Of a DNA stretch of 64,000 nt, positions 39,388 to 48,567 are shown one piece after another; within the stretch, counting starts at the first letter, position 1; each line of letters opens with the position of its first letter. The notes beneath the pieces are model-generated. The model was not told the origin of the DNA. It made no database searches and was given only the letters and a program-made list of their open reading frames with translations. A program made the translations under genes and the position numbers. Origin of the DNA: an uncultured Duodenibacillus sp. (GTDB taxonomy: Bacteria; Pseudomonadota; Gammaproteobacteria; Burkholderiales; Burkholderiaceae_F); assembly GCA_944390715.1 (NCBI GenBank), contig CALXQS010000005.1, forward strand, positions 51,635-115,634, read 5' to 3'.

Positions 39388-40071
39388 TTGATCAACACGA
39401 CTGCTCCGCTGGCGTTTGCTGCTTGTGCGGCCCGCACAACGGCCGCGTGCGCGGCTCTTTGGCTGCTGTTTTCTGCTCCAGCCTGCGCGCAGGAGTCTTC
39501 TGAACCGGGCAGCAGCACGGAGCCGCCCTTTAGCTATCCGGCTACGCTGCTTTCTGCGCGCAGCACCTACACAGTGTCGCCGGCAACGCCCGTTTTGCTC
39601 GGCAATACGGTCGTTGTGCTCGAGCAGTCCAGACTCTCAGACGTAGCCGCCATTGCCCGAGCGCCGGTGCATGAAGAAGGCGCAGGAAAAGACGCTCGCC
39701 GCTGGGTCTGCGTTCAGGCTCAGAACAACGCCAAGCCCGTCAAGTTGTGGTTCATTGCCTCGGGCCAAGACACCGTCACCGAAGTGCAGATGCGTCCGGG
39801 CGCATTTGATCAGACGGCACGCTGCGGCGCGCTCACCGATCATTTTGAGCCTGTTTTCTTGTCGCACATCGCCAGCGGCATGAACATCGATGCCGTGACC
39901 AGCGACATTGGTCCGGCCAGTCTGCGCGATGCGCACGGCTGGCGCTTTTGGGTCTCGCGCCGCACGTACGAATACTTTGAAGAGCGCTTCACTGAGTATG
40001 TCTGGGTGGGAGCTCTCGCCGATGAAACAGGCACGATCTCTGATGTCTTCACCACGCAGATCACGCGCTGA
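39388..40071 (+). CDS. secreted hypothetical protein
   Basis: I do not recognise a family. I choose the TTG at 39388 (227 residues), because GAGG lies eight bases upstream and the ATG at 39343 falls inside the purD terminator. Residues 1-35 look like a signal peptide ending APACA, so the mature protein should be periplasmic. The rest is mixed alpha/beta with few charged clusters, two cysteines (in RWVCVQAQ and TARCGAL) that could form a disulphide, and a C-terminal WVGALADETGTISDVFTTQ. It lies 85 bp before nadD on the same strand. Confidence 0.75.
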   Translation: MINTTAPLAFAACAARTTAACAALWLLFSAPACAQESSEPGSSTEPPFSYPATLLSARSTYTVSPATPVLLGNTVVVLEQSRLSDVAAIARAPVHEEGAGKDARRWVCVQAQNNAKPVKLWFIASGQDTVTEVQMRPGAFDQTARCGALTDHFEPVFLSHIASGMNIDAVTSDIGPASLRDAHGWRFWVSRRTYEYFEERFTEYVWVGALADETGTISDVFTTQITR

Positions 40072-40156
40072 GAATGCGCGTGCCGCAGACATCAGCCAAC
40101 CAACAAAATTTTTTTAAGCATGCGCAAATGCATGCAGCTTTGAGGGACAAGTCATC

Positions 40157-40828
40157 TTGATCATCGTCAGACGCGGAATCGGTCTTTTCGGCGGCACCTT
40201 TGATCCGGTGCACAACGGCCACTTGTGCGTTGCCCGCGAGGCAGCGCGCGTCATGCCGCTGGCGCGCATAGACTTCGTGCTCGCGCCCCGCCCCTGGCAG
40301 AAAGCCGTCGCCACCCCCGTCAAAGAACGTCTGACGCTTCTTGAAGAAGCCATTGACGGCAATCCTCTTTTTGCCGTCAACACCATTGAGCTCATGCGCG
40401 ACGGCGACACCTACACCATCGACACGCTCAGGCAAATGCGCGCTCTCGTGGGCCCCAGCACGCCCCTTGTGCTCATTCTCGGCGCCGATCAATGGAAAAA
40501 TTTTCATACATGGCGCAGCTGGAGCGAATTTTTGGATTTCGCAAACATCGCGCTGTGCAACCGCGCCAGCGAAATGCCCCGCGCCGCACCAGAGGTCGAA
40601 GCCTTCGTCAAGGGGCGCTTCAAGGACGCCTCTGAGATCACGAATGCCCCCGCAGGGAGTCTGTGCATGTTTTCGATTCCCGCACACCAGGCAAGTTCGA
40701 CTAAAATTCGCGAACTTTTCGCCCGGCTGCCGCAGCAGGAAGCATTCAGGCAGCTGGAAAACTGGCTGCCGGTCAAGGTTGCCCGGCGCATCGCTGCCCA
40801 AGGGCTTTACGGCAGCGCACACCATTAG
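40157..40828 (+). CDS. nadD: nicotinate-nucleotide adenylyltransferase
   Basis: Adenylates nicotinate mononucleotide to deamido-NAD, the substrate of NadE. The TTG at 40157 is the likely start, with GAGG eleven bases before it; 223 residues. GLFGGTFDPVHNGHL at 8-22 is the nucleotidyltransferase (H/T)xGH motif, and the C-terminal STKIRELFARL the ISSTxIR-like motif. First of the run nadD-rsfS-rlmH-maf. Confidence 0.95.
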   Translation: MIIVRRGIGLFGGTFDPVHNGHLCVAREAARVMPLARIDFVLAPRPWQKAVATPVKERLTLLEEAIDGNPLFAVNTIELMRDGDTYTIDTLRQMRALVGPSTPLVLILGADQWKNFHTWRSWSEFLDFANIALCNRASEMPRAAPEVEAFVKGRFKDASEITNAPAGSLCMFSIPAHQASSTKIRELFARLPQQEAFRQLENWLPVKVARRIAAQGLYGSAHH

Positions 40829-40851
40829 TTTTTCAATTTTCCTTTAGTTAT

Positions 40852-41217
40852 ATGACCAACGATCTTGTTTTAAGCACCATTGTCGACGCTCTGGAAGACG
40901 TCAAGGGCCAGGACATCCGCGTCTACGACACGACGAAAAAGACCAGCGCATTTTCGCGCGTGGTGATCTGCTCGGGCACAAGCAACCGTCAAACCCGTGC
41001 GCTTGCCAATTCAGTAAGCCGCGCTCTCAAGGACATGGGGCGCCGCGTGCAGGGCATAGAAGGCAGCGAAACCGGCGAGTGGGTGCTCGTTGACGCCGGC
41101 GACATTGTCGTGCACTGCCTGCAGCCGGCCATGCGCGCCTACTACAACCTTGAGGAGCTCTGGGGACCGCACGAGGTTGCCGTTGCCCCTCTCGTCAAGA
41201 CGCCGTCCGAAGAATAA
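40852..41217 (+). CDS. rsfS: ribosome silencing factor
   Basis: Binds uL14 on the 50S subunit and blocks subunit joining when nutrients are low. The 121 residues contain KGQDIRVYDTTKKTSAFSRVVICSGTSNRQTRALA and GEWVLVDAGDIVVHCLQPAMRAYYNLEELW, both strongly conserved (positions about 18-52 and 77-106). It lies 23 bp behind nadD. Confidence 0.95.
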   Translation: MTNDLVLSTIVDALEDVKGQDIRVYDTTKKTSAFSRVVICSGTSNRQTRALANSVSRALKDMGRRVQGIEGSETGEWVLVDAGDIVVHCLQPAMRAYYNLEELWGPHEVAVAPLVKTPSEE

Positions 41218-41236
41218 TCCTCACGACTGCAGCACC

Positions 41237-41704
41237 ATGCGCATCACCATCGTGGCCGTCGGTCTGCGTCAGCCCGCCTGGGCTGATGAAGCCGTCAAAG
41301 ACTACCTGTCGCGGTTTCCCCGCGACTTCTCCGTCACCGTCAAGGAGGTCCGCGCAGAAACGCGCAGCGGCCAGCCGGCAGCCAAGCTCATGGCAGCCGA
41401 AGCCGAGCGCATTCTGAAGGCAATTCCCTCGGGCGACATCGTGATCGCCCTCGACGAGCACGGACGAGACCTCACAACGATGGACTTTGCCAAGAAAATT
41501 CAGAGCTGGCAGAACGAGGGGACGGGCGTGAGCTTCATCATCGGGGGCGCCGACGGACTTGATGCGGAAATTAAAAAATCGGCAAGACTCATGATGCGCA
41601 TTTCGTCCATGACGCTGCCGCACGCCTTTGCCCGCGTGCTGCTGTGCGAGCAAATCTATCGGGCTTGGTCGATACTGCACAATCACCCCTATCACCGCGC
41701 CTAG
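41237..41704 (+). CDS. rlmH: 23S rRNA (pseudouridine1915-N3)-methyltransferase
   Basis: SPOUT enzyme that methylates pseudouridine 1915 in helix 69. From the ATG at 41237 the protein has exactly 155 residues, the standard length. ALDEHGRDLTTMDFAKKI and SFIIGGADGLDAEI give the cofactor knot, and it ends LHNHPYHRA as usual. It lies 19 bp behind rsfS. Confidence 0.97.
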   Translation: MRITIVAVGLRQPAWADEAVKDYLSRFPRDFSVTVKEVRAETRSGQPAAKLMAAEAERILKAIPSGDIVIALDEHGRDLTTMDFAKKIQSWQNEGTGVSFIIGGADGLDAEIKKSARLMMRISSMTLPHAFARVLLCEQIYRAWSILHNHPYHRA

Positions 41705-41753
41705 CGCACTGCGCCTTGCCGGTTTCCGGCACATTTTTGATTCTCCATGCACC

Positions 41754-42362
41754 ATGCCTAAACTTTATCTAGCCAGCAAAAGCCCTCGCCGCAGAGAGAT
41801 TCTTGCCTCCATGGGAGTCACAGACATTGCGCTTTTGGTCAACGGCCCCATGACGCCCGGCGCATTCGCCGGCGACGAAGTCCAGCTTGCCGAAGAAGCT
41901 CCAGAAGACTACGTGCTGCGCACGGCTCAGGAAAAGGCGCTGCAGGCTCTCGAACGCATCCGCAGCGTGCAGCTTGCCCCCGCCCCCGTGCTTGCCGCCG
42001 ACACCGTCGTGATTTTGAAAGGCGAAATTCTGGGAAAGCCTGCCGATCGCGAGGAAGCGCGCAGCTTCATGGCCAGGCTCTCAAATCAAACGCATGAGGT
42101 GCGCACCGCTGTCGTCGTCGGCACCTCGAAAGAAAATTTGGCAAGCGCCGTGAGCGTCTCACGCGTGCACTTCTGTCCTCTTGAACCCGAAGAGATAGAA
42201 GCCTACATCGCCACCAATGAACCCTACGACAAGGCCGGCGGCTACGGCATTCAGGGACTGGCCAGCCTTTTCATCGACCGCATTGAAGGCAGCTACTCGG
42301 GCATCATGGGCCTGCCCGTTTTTGAAACAGGCAGACTGCTTAAAAAATTCAACGTGATTTGA
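41754..42362 (+). CDS. maf: Maf family nucleotide pyrophosphatase
   Basis: House-cleaning enzyme that removes non-canonical nucleoside triphosphates. From the ATG at 41754 it has 202 residues with LASKSPRRREIL at 5-16, AADTVV and GKPADREEA. The QG(L/I)A region reads IQGLASLFIDRIEGSYSGIMGLP (about 163-185). It ends 14 bp inside the convergent LarE-like gene. Confidence 0.95.
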   Translation: MPKLYLASKSPRRREILASMGVTDIALLVNGPMTPGAFAGDEVQLAEEAPEDYVLRTAQEKALQALERIRSVQLAPAPVLAADTVVILKGEILGKPADREEARSFMARLSNQTHEVRTAVVVGTSKENLASAVSVSRVHFCPLEPEEIEAYIATNEPYDKAGGYGIQGLASLFIDRIEGSYSGIMGLPVFETGRLLKKFNVI

Positions 42363-43224
42363 TTCGGTCGTAGTAGCCCGAGAGGACGTCGAGGACTTCA
42401 ACCTTGAGACCTTTGAGTCTGTCGCCGAATCGGGCTAAAAGCGCCTCTTTTGCTTTCTGCACAACAGTTTTGCGCTCTGCCTTGATGGAAGCGCCTTCAA
42501 GGTGCAGCACGGGATGCGAGCCGTCGGGATAGCGCAATCGAAATCTAAGTCCCTGGGCAAAATCCTGCCGCGAAAGCCAGTCTTCGACTTCGCCTACCGT
42601 CTCAAGCTGCGCGGCGTCCGGCTCAACGCCGTAGGCAAAGCGCGTGAGCAAACATGGGCGCGCCGCCTGCCGCGGCTCAGGCAGTCCCAAAAGCGCAGCA
42701 AGCCGATAGATGTCGGGCTTGGCAAGCCCAGCCATTGCCAGCGGCGAAAAAATGCCCAGCTCTGCGACAGCGCGTCCGCCCGGTCGAAATGCCGTCAGAT
42801 CGGATGCATTGGTGCCATCGCACAACCTGCCCCCTTCGGCCATCTCCTTGAGCTGTGAAAAGATCTTTTTTTTGCACACGTAGCAGCGCTCGCGCCCGGC
42901 TTGGGCCAGTTCTCTTGCACCAGCAAGCTCGATGTGCACGACTTCGGCCTCTAGCCCCATCGCCTGCGCAAGCCTTTGGGCCTGCTCAGTCTCCTCTCGG
43001 GCAATATGCGGCCCTGCGACATGCAAGAGCCTCACGGCAAACCCCATGCGAGACGCACAAAAGCAAAGAAACCTGCTGTCAAGTCCGCCGGAATAGGCAA
43101 CCGTCACGCGCCCAGTCCCGCCGCCCACCAATTCAAGCGCAGACTTGAGCCTTTGCAGATCCTCGTCGGCGGCAGCCGGCGTTTCCTCAAAAACCGTCAT
43201 TGTTCGAAAAGCTTCTTGCGTCAT
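42349..43224 (-). CDS. LarE-like ATP-dependent sacrificial sulfur transferase
   Basis: PP-loop enzyme family that, in LarE, adenylates a nicotinate-derived cofactor precursor and donates sulfur from its own cysteine to build the nickel-pincer nucleotide. The 291 residues show the PP-loop SGGLDSR at 45-51 (usually SGGVDSS), CYVCK at 114-118, DGTNASD at 136-142, RPGGRAVAELGIFSPL and Cys191 in RPCLLTRFAYG, the sulfur-donor position. No larB or larC is near, so the real substrate is open. It starts four bases after the miaA stop and overlaps the end of maf. Confidence 0.85.
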   Translation of the reverse strand: MTQEAFRTMTVFEETPAAADEDLQRLKSALELVGGGTGRVTVAYSGGLDSRFLCFCASRMGFAVRLLHVAGPHIAREETEQAQRLAQAMGLEAEVVHIELAGARELAQAGRERCYVCKKKIFSQLKEMAEGGRLCDGTNASDLTAFRPGGRAVAELGIFSPLAMAGLAKPDIYRLAALLGLPEPRQAARPCLLTRFAYGVEPDAAQLETVGEVEDWLSRQDFAQGLRFRLRYPDGSHPVLHLEGASIKAERKTVVQKAKEALLARFGDRLKGLKVEVLDVLSGYYDRIKSR

Positions 43225-43227
43225 CTT

Positions 43228-44175
43228 TTATTCCTGCGAGCAGGCCTCTTGCCATAGATGCACAAGCTCGGAGCAAATCTCTTCGGGAGCGTGCGCGTAC
43301 GGGTCAATGACGTGCACCTGCGGCATGCTCCTAAGCCAAGTGATCTGCCGCTTGGCGAGCTGGCGCGTGGCGGCTTTGCCTGCTTCAAGAAAGCGCTCAA
43401 AATCCGTTTTCCCCGTCAAATAATCAATTGCCTGACGATATCCCACGGCGCGCATGCTGGCCAATTCAGGCGAGAAGCCGGCTCGCGCCATCAGCCCTCG
43501 CACCTCGTCGAGAAAGCCCTTTTGCAGCATCGACTCAAACCTCGTGCCGATGTCGGCATGAAGCCGTGCGCGGTCGGCAGGCAAAAAGGCAGCCGTCACG
43601 ATGCTGGGGTCAGGTGTTTTGGCTCCGCGCTGAAAACTTGACAGCGTTCTGCCCGTCATGGCGTAGACCTCCAGCGCGCGCGAAATGCGCTGACTGTCGT
43701 TGGGATTGAGTCGTGCCGCAGCGTCAGCATCAATGCGCGAGAGCTCTTCGTGCATCGCAGGCCACCCCAAAAGCGCGCCGCGTCTGGCCACCTCCTGCCT
43801 GACTTCCGGCGTCGTCGAAGGCAGCTCGTCGATGCCCTCGCGAAGCGCCTTGGCATAGAGCATCGTGCCGCCGACAATCACGGGAAGCTTGCCGCGCGAG
43901 GCAATCTCGTCGATTAGTCTTGCCGCATCAGCACGAAAGTCCGCAGCGCTGTAGCTCTGCTCAATGTCGACGATGTCAATTAAGTGGTGCGGCACCAGCG
44001 CGCGCTCAGCCGCATCAGGCTTGGCCGTTCCAATGTCCATGCCGCGATAGACCAACGCTGAGTCTACTGAGATGATCTCCATGTCCAGCACGCGGCTCAG
44101 AGCAAGCGAAACGGCCGTCTTGCCGCTGGCCGTGGGCCCGAGAATCATCAAGGCCCGAGGGCTCGACTTCTGCAT
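43228..44175 (-). CDS. miaA: tRNA dimethylallyltransferase
   Basis: Adds the isopentenyl group to A37 of tRNAs reading U-starting codons. I start at the ATG at 44175 (315 residues), which shares one base with the mutL stop (TGATG). GPTASGKT at 13-20 is the P-loop and DSALVYRGMDIGTAKP follows near 37-52. The mutL-miaA coupling is widely conserved; the LarE-like gene follows directly. Confidence 0.96.
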   Translation of the reverse strand: MQKSSPRALMILGPTASGKTAVSLALSRVLDMEIISVDSALVYRGMDIGTAKPDAAERALVPHHLIDIVDIEQSYSAADFRADAARLIDEIASRGKLPVIVGGTMLYAKALREGIDELPSTTPEVRQEVARRGALLGWPAMHEELSRIDADAAARLNPNDSQRISRALEVYAMTGRTLSSFQRGAKTPDPSIVTAAFLPADRARLHADIGTRFESMLQKGFLDEVRGLMARAGFSPELASMRAVGYRQAIDYLTGKTDFERFLEAGKAATRQLAKRQITWLRSMPQVHVIDPYAHAPEEICSELVHLWQEACSQE

Positions 44176-46139
44176 CACTTCCCCCGCATGAAAAGACGGT
44201 CCAAATCCTGCAGCGTAATCTGCATCCATGTCGGACGGCCATGATTGCACTGATCTGCCCTTTGCGTTTTTTCCATCTCCCGCAAAAGCGCATTCATCTC
44301 TTCGATCGTCAGCTGTCGGTGCGCGCGCACAGAACCATGGCAAGCCATCGTCGCCAGACAGTGATTTCGAAGTTCTTCGGTGATCTTGCTCTCGCCGTAA
44401 GCCGCGAAATCGGCAAGAAGCAAGGTCACAAGCCCGGCAGCGTCAAATTTTCCGTGCGCAAGAATTGCCGGCAGCGCCCTCAAAGCCAGCGCATTTTCTC
44501 CTGCCGCCGAAACTTCCAGGCCCAGTTCCGCAAATTTGCCGCGATAGTCCTCAAAAATGGACATCTCTTCGGGCGAGACGCGAAAAACCACAGGCACCAA
44601 AAGCTGCGTCTGATCCATGCCGAGATCGGTCTTGGCCTTGAGCTTTTCATACGTCACGCGCTCGTGCGCTGCATGCATGTCGACGATGACAAGTCCCTTG
44701 CTGTTGCGCGCAAGCACATAGATGCCGGCAATCTGAGCGATGGCCTGTCCCAAGGGAGCCTCCTGCTCGGGGTTGAACGTCTGCGCCTCTTGAGTCGTCT
44801 GCGAGGCTGCTCGAGCAGCCTCGAAGGTCTGCCCTGGCTGCGGCCGCGACTGCGCTGCAGGTACTGCGTCGCCCGCAAACAGCTTGAGCCACTGCTGCTC
44901 GGTCAACGCTGGCTTTGCCGCTGTTTTTGGAACAAATCCCGCCGCTTGAGGCTGCCCCTGGTGAAGTGCCTTGCCCGCAGCGGCAAATGAGGCAGATGAA
45001 AAATCACGCGAAGCGCCGCGGCCTAAAAGACGGCTTTTCATCGCATCGCTGCGCGTGGGCTCCAAAACCGCTGCAGCAGGCGCATTTGTCCCGCCTTGTT
45101 CCTTCTGAGCTTCTGCTGAGCTTTCCTGCTTCTCTTCACCGGCCGCAAAAGCAAGCGCCGACATCACCGCACGCGTCACAAAGCCGTGCACGAGCTGACT
45201 GTCGCGAAAGCGCACCTCTGACTTCTGCGGATGCACGTTGACGTCAACCCGCGTGGGATTGATGCTGAGCATCAGTGCATACATCGGCTGCGCCTGACCA
45301 TGTAGCACGTCGGCGTAAGCTGTCTTCACAGCGTGCTGCAGCACCCGGTCTCGAATGAAGCGGCCGTTGACGAAAAAATACTGTTTGTCGGTGCGCGAGC
45401 GGGCAGAAGTCGGCAGCCCCGTCCAGCCCTCAAGATGCAGTCCCGGAGCATCGGCAAGAACCCTGCGGCTTGCTTGCGCAAATTCGCGCGGCATCACCGA
45501 GCGGATGCGTTCGTCGGCATCCGCAGGCAAAAGCGTCATCACAGGCTTGCCGTTGGAATAGGCATGAAATTCAACATGAGGGTTGGCGAGAGCCGCGCGC
45601 TCGATCTGCGCCAGACAATGCGAGAGCTCTGTGGCCGGAGACTTTAGGAATTTGCGGCGCGCCGGCGTCAGATAAAAAAGATCCTTCACCTCGATGCGCG
45701 TTCCCTGTGTCCCGGCTGCAGGCGAAACGCCGTCGCGGTCTATGGCCCAGGCTGACGAAGCCTGAGGCGTACGGCTGACGATGGTCAAATCCGAGACCGA
45801 GGCTATCGAAGCCAAGGCCTCGCCGCGAAACCCGAAGCTTCTGACGCTTTCCAAATCGCTGAGCGTGCGGATTTTGCTCGTCGCATGGCGCTTGAGCGCC
45901 AGCGGCAATTCTTCTTTTTCGATGCCGCAGCCGTCATCGGCCACAACAATGCGCTTGATGCCGCCTTCATCGAGCCTTATCTCAATGGATCGGGCACCGG
46001 CATCAACGGCATTCTCCACAAGTTCCTTGACGACTGAAGCCGCCCGTTCGATGACCTCGCCGGCCGCAATCTGACTAATGAGTCTGTCGCTGAGTTCCTG
46101 AATGTGAGGGCGGACCCCGCCGCTTGAAATCTGAGACAT
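44175..46139 (-). CDS. mutL: DNA mismatch repair protein MutL
   Basis: Links MutS to strand removal. The 654 residues have the GHKL ATPase N-terminus (DAGARSIEIRLDEGG, DDGCGI, RGEALASI) and a C-terminal domain with DMHAAHERVTYE, a form of the DQHA-(X)2-E-(X)4-E endonuclease motif. It is therefore probably a nicking MutL, as expected in a genus without MutH. The start is the ATG at 46139. It is the first gene of mutL-miaA-LarE-like. Confidence 0.97.
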   Translation of the reverse strand: MSQISSGGVRPHIQELSDRLISQIAAGEVIERAASVVKELVENAVDAGARSIEIRLDEGGIKRIVVADDGCGIEKEELPLALKRHATSKIRTLSDLESVRSFGFRGEALASIASVSDLTIVSRTPQASSAWAIDRDGVSPAAGTQGTRIEVKDLFYLTPARRKFLKSPATELSHCLAQIERAALANPHVEFHAYSNGKPVMTLLPADADERIRSVMPREFAQASRRVLADAPGLHLEGWTGLPTSARSRTDKQYFFVNGRFIRDRVLQHAVKTAYADVLHGQAQPMYALMLSINPTRVDVNVHPQKSEVRFRDSQLVHGFVTRAVMSALAFAAGEEKQESSAEAQKEQGGTNAPAAAVLEPTRSDAMKSRLLGRGASRDFSSASFAAAGKALHQGQPQAAGFVPKTAAKPALTEQQWLKLFAGDAVPAAQSRPQPGQTFEAARAASQTTQEAQTFNPEQEAPLGQAIAQIAGIYVLARNSKGLVIVDMHAAHERVTYEKLKAKTDLGMDQTQLLVPVVFRVSPEEMSIFEDYRGKFAELGLEVSAAGENALALRALPAILAHGKFDAAGLVTLLLADFAAYGESKITEELRNHCLATMACHGSVRAHRQLTIEEMNALLREMEKTQRADQCNHGRPTWMQITLQDLDRLFMRGK

Positions 46140-46396
46140 GAACGAAAAGCAAATGCGCGAAATAAAGACAACCTTGCGCAGACACTGCGCCGAACCGGAA
46201 ATTTTAGCGAGCTTATATTCCTGCTTTTTTAAGCCGCAAGCTCAATGCGCCGACGATTCACCTGCAAAGCCGCCCAAAAAACGTCTCTGAAAAGCTTCTT
46301 GAGGAAATTCGTCGTTCGACGTACAACCACGCCCATTTTTGCTAAAGTATGGCGCAATTGTTTTCTGCTTACCATCGTCAAGCTGTTTTCCAGACC

Positions 46397-47068
46397 ATGG
46401 ATCTCATTTTTGAACTTTTCACCAACGCCGATCACTTTCTCATTACGCTTGCCACGGACTATGGATGGCTTGTCTACGTGGCAATGTTTCTGATCTTCTT
46501 CTGCGAGACCGGCATTGTTGTTCTGGCCTTTCTTCCTGGCGACTCTCTTCTTTTTGTTTCCGGCACCGTTGCCGCAGCCGGCACGATGAGCCCTTGGGGA
46601 CTGATGCTGGCCGTCATTCTCGGCGCCTGCCTAGGCAACACGCTGGGATTTCATACCGGCCGCTGGCTCGGCAACAAAATTTACGACGGATCCGTGAGCT
46701 GGATCAACGCCGAAAAGCTCGCTAAAACTCAAATCTTTTACGAAAAGCACGGCGGCAAGACGATTGTGCTCGCGCGCTTTGTGCCGATCGTGCGCGCTTT
46801 TGCACCTCTCGTGGCAGGCGCAGCGCGCATGAGCATGGCGCGCTTTGAGCTCTACAGCGCCCTGGGCGCAGCCGTGTGGGCGATTTCGCTCATCGGCGTC
46901 GGCTACCTTTTCGGCAACATCCCTGTTGTGAAGAACAACCTCTCCATGATTCTTTTGCTGGGCGTCATCGGCGCAGCCATGGGACCGGTTGTGGTTGCCA
47001 TCGGCTGGAAGTACGTGCACCAGCTGGCTGAAAAAATGCGCAGAGAAAAGCGCGCTCAGGTTGAATAG
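46397..47068 (+). CDS. DedA family membrane protein
   Basis: Inner-membrane protein of the DedA/VTT group, members of which move undecaprenyl phosphate or other lipids across the membrane. I start at the ATG at 46397 (223 residues); another ATG at 46349 is too close to a possible promoter box. It has FLPGDSLLFVSGTVAAAG near 50, the GRWLGNKIYDGS and EKHGGKTIVLARFVPIVRAFAPLVAG motifs (about 95-150), and four to five hydrophobic segments. Confidence 0.92.
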   Translation: MDLIFELFTNADHFLITLATDYGWLVYVAMFLIFFCETGIVVLAFLPGDSLLFVSGTVAAAGTMSPWGLMLAVILGACLGNTLGFHTGRWLGNKIYDGSVSWINAEKLAKTQIFYEKHGGKTIVLARFVPIVRAFAPLVAGAARMSMARFELYSALGAAVWAISLIGVGYLFGNIPVVKNNLSMILLLGVIGAAMGPVVVAIGWKYVHQLAEKMRREKRAQVE

Positions 47069-47141
47069 CCTGCAGTTTTTTGCTTTCTTTCATTGGCCGG
47101 CGAATTTTTGCGGCCAAGCTTGAAGGCCGAACTGCGGCGCT

Positions 47142-47190
47142 GGAAGAAAACGGCTGCAGAAGCGCTTGCTTTTGCAGCCGCAGTTTTAGG
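47142..47190. terminator. terminator between dedA and pgk
   Basis: A 13-bp stem with one G.T pair (47151-47163 with 47168-47180) around a 4-base loop. On the minus strand it is followed by TTTTCTTCC, so it ends the tkt-gap-pgk run; on plus it is followed by CAGTTTTAGG. Confidence 0.75.
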
Positions 47191-47216
47191 CGTCAGCCGG
47201 CAAAGGTTCTGCCTTT

Positions 47217-48422
47217 TCAGCCCTCAGCCCGAGCCTCAAGCACCGCCACCGCAGGCAGCGTCTTGCCCTCAAGGAACTCAAGGAAGGCGCCGCCGCCCGT
47301 GGAAATGTAGCTCACGCGATCCTTAATGCCGAAGACGCTCACGGCCGAGATCGTATCGCCGCCGCCGGCAATCGAGAATGCCCCCTTGTCGGTCGCCTCT
47401 GCAATCGCCTGCGCAAGCTTTTCGGTACCGTGCGAATAAGGCTCCATCTCAAAGACGCCCACCGGACCGTTCCAAACGATCGTGCCGGCCTTGGAGACAA
47501 CATCAGCAAGCATCTGCGCCGTCTTTGGCCCCACATCGAGAATCATCTCGTCATCGGCAACCTCTTCAATCGCACAAGTGCGGTGCTCTGCCGTTGCGGA
47601 AAATTCCTTGGCAACAACCACGTCAACGGGCAAAGGAAGGCTTGCGCCCTTGGCCTTCAAGGTTTCGAGCACTTTTGCGCATTCGCCCACAAGTTCCGGT
47701 TCAGCCAAAGACTTGCCGACCTTGAATCCGGCAGCCATCAGGAATGTATTGGCAATGCCGCCGCCCACAATCAGCTGATCGACCTTCTGAGCCAAATTGC
47801 TCAAAATGGTGAGCTTGGTCGAAACTTTTGAGCCGCCCACAATGGCTGCAAGCGGATGCTTGGCCTCAGCCACGGCCTTGGTCAGAGCGTCGATTTCGGC
47901 AGCCATCAGAGGTCCGGCGCAGACGACGGGAGCAAAGCGCGCAACGCCTTCGGTCGAAGCCTGTGCCCGATGCGCAGTTCCAAAAGCGTCGTTGACAAAG
48001 ACGTCGCACAAGGCGGCGTACTTTTGGGCGAGCTCTTCGTTGTTTTTCTTTTCACCCTTGTTGCAGCGGCAGTTTTCAAGCATGATCGCCTGCCCGGGCT
48101 TAAGATCAACGCCGTTTTCAAGGTAATTTCTTGACAGTCCGATAGGCACGCCGACGAGTTCGCTCATGCGCACGGCCACTTCAGCCAAGCTGTCTTCCGG
48201 GCGCACCTCGCCTTCGGTCGGACGGCCCAGATGGCTCATGATCATGACCGCGGCGCCGGCATCGAGCGCGAGTCTTACGGCAGGCACGCTGGCAATCAGA
48301 CGCGTTTCATTGGTAATGCGCCCTTCGCTGTCGCGGGGCACGTTGAGGTCAGAGCGAATCAGAACGCGCTTGCCGGCGAGAGCGCCCTTCTTGGCAAGCG
48401 ATTCGAGCGTTTGGACATGCAT
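47217..48422 (-). CDS. pgk: phosphoglycerate kinase
   Basis: Interconverts 1,3-bisphosphoglycerate and 3-phosphoglycerate with ADP/ATP. The ATG at 48422 has AAGGGAG upstream (401 residues); the open frame starts nine bases earlier at a TTG that overlaps that site. [21 protein letters not shown] and the C-terminal GGGDTISA are typical. It is third in tkt-gap-pgk, with a 145-bp gap holding a GC-rich hairpin before it. Confidence 0.97.
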   Translation of the reverse strand: MHVQTLESLAKKGALAGKRVLIRSDLNVPRDSEGRITNETRLIASVPAVRLALDAGAAVMIMSHLGRPTEGEVRPEDSLAEVAVRMSELVGVPIGLSRNYLENGVDLKPGQAIMLENCRCNKGEKKNNEELAQKYAALCDVFVNDAFGTAHRAQASTEGVARFAPVVCAGPLMAAEIDALTKAVAEAKHPLAAIVGGSKVSTKLTILSNLAQKVDQLIVGGGIANTFLMAAGFKVGKSLAEPELVGECAKVLETLKAKGASLPLPVDVVVAKEFSATAEHRTCAIEEVADDEMILDVGPKTAQMLADVVSKAGTIVWNGPVGVFEMEPYSHGTEKLAQAIAEATDKGAFSIAGGGDTISAVSVFGIKDRVSYISTGGGAFLEFLEGKTLPAVAVLEARAEG

Positions 48423-48511
48423 GAGAGTCAAACTCCCTTCTTAAGACAAAAAATTACCCGAGCAAAACCGCCTGCTCCGACAGGCCTGCTGCATTGCTCG
48501 AAACACGAAGC

Positions 48512-48540
48512 CGTCCGCAGCCGACGGCGGCGGACGGCTC
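48512..48540. repeat. GC-rich hairpin between gap and pgk
   Basis: A perfect 9-bp stem GCCGTCCGC/GCGGACGGC with no T tract on the side needed for minus-strand termination. It may protect the upstream mRNA or set the gap:pgk ratio by processing. Confidence 0.5.
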
Positions 48541-48567
48541 AAATCAACGAGATGCGCGTTTGCGTTT

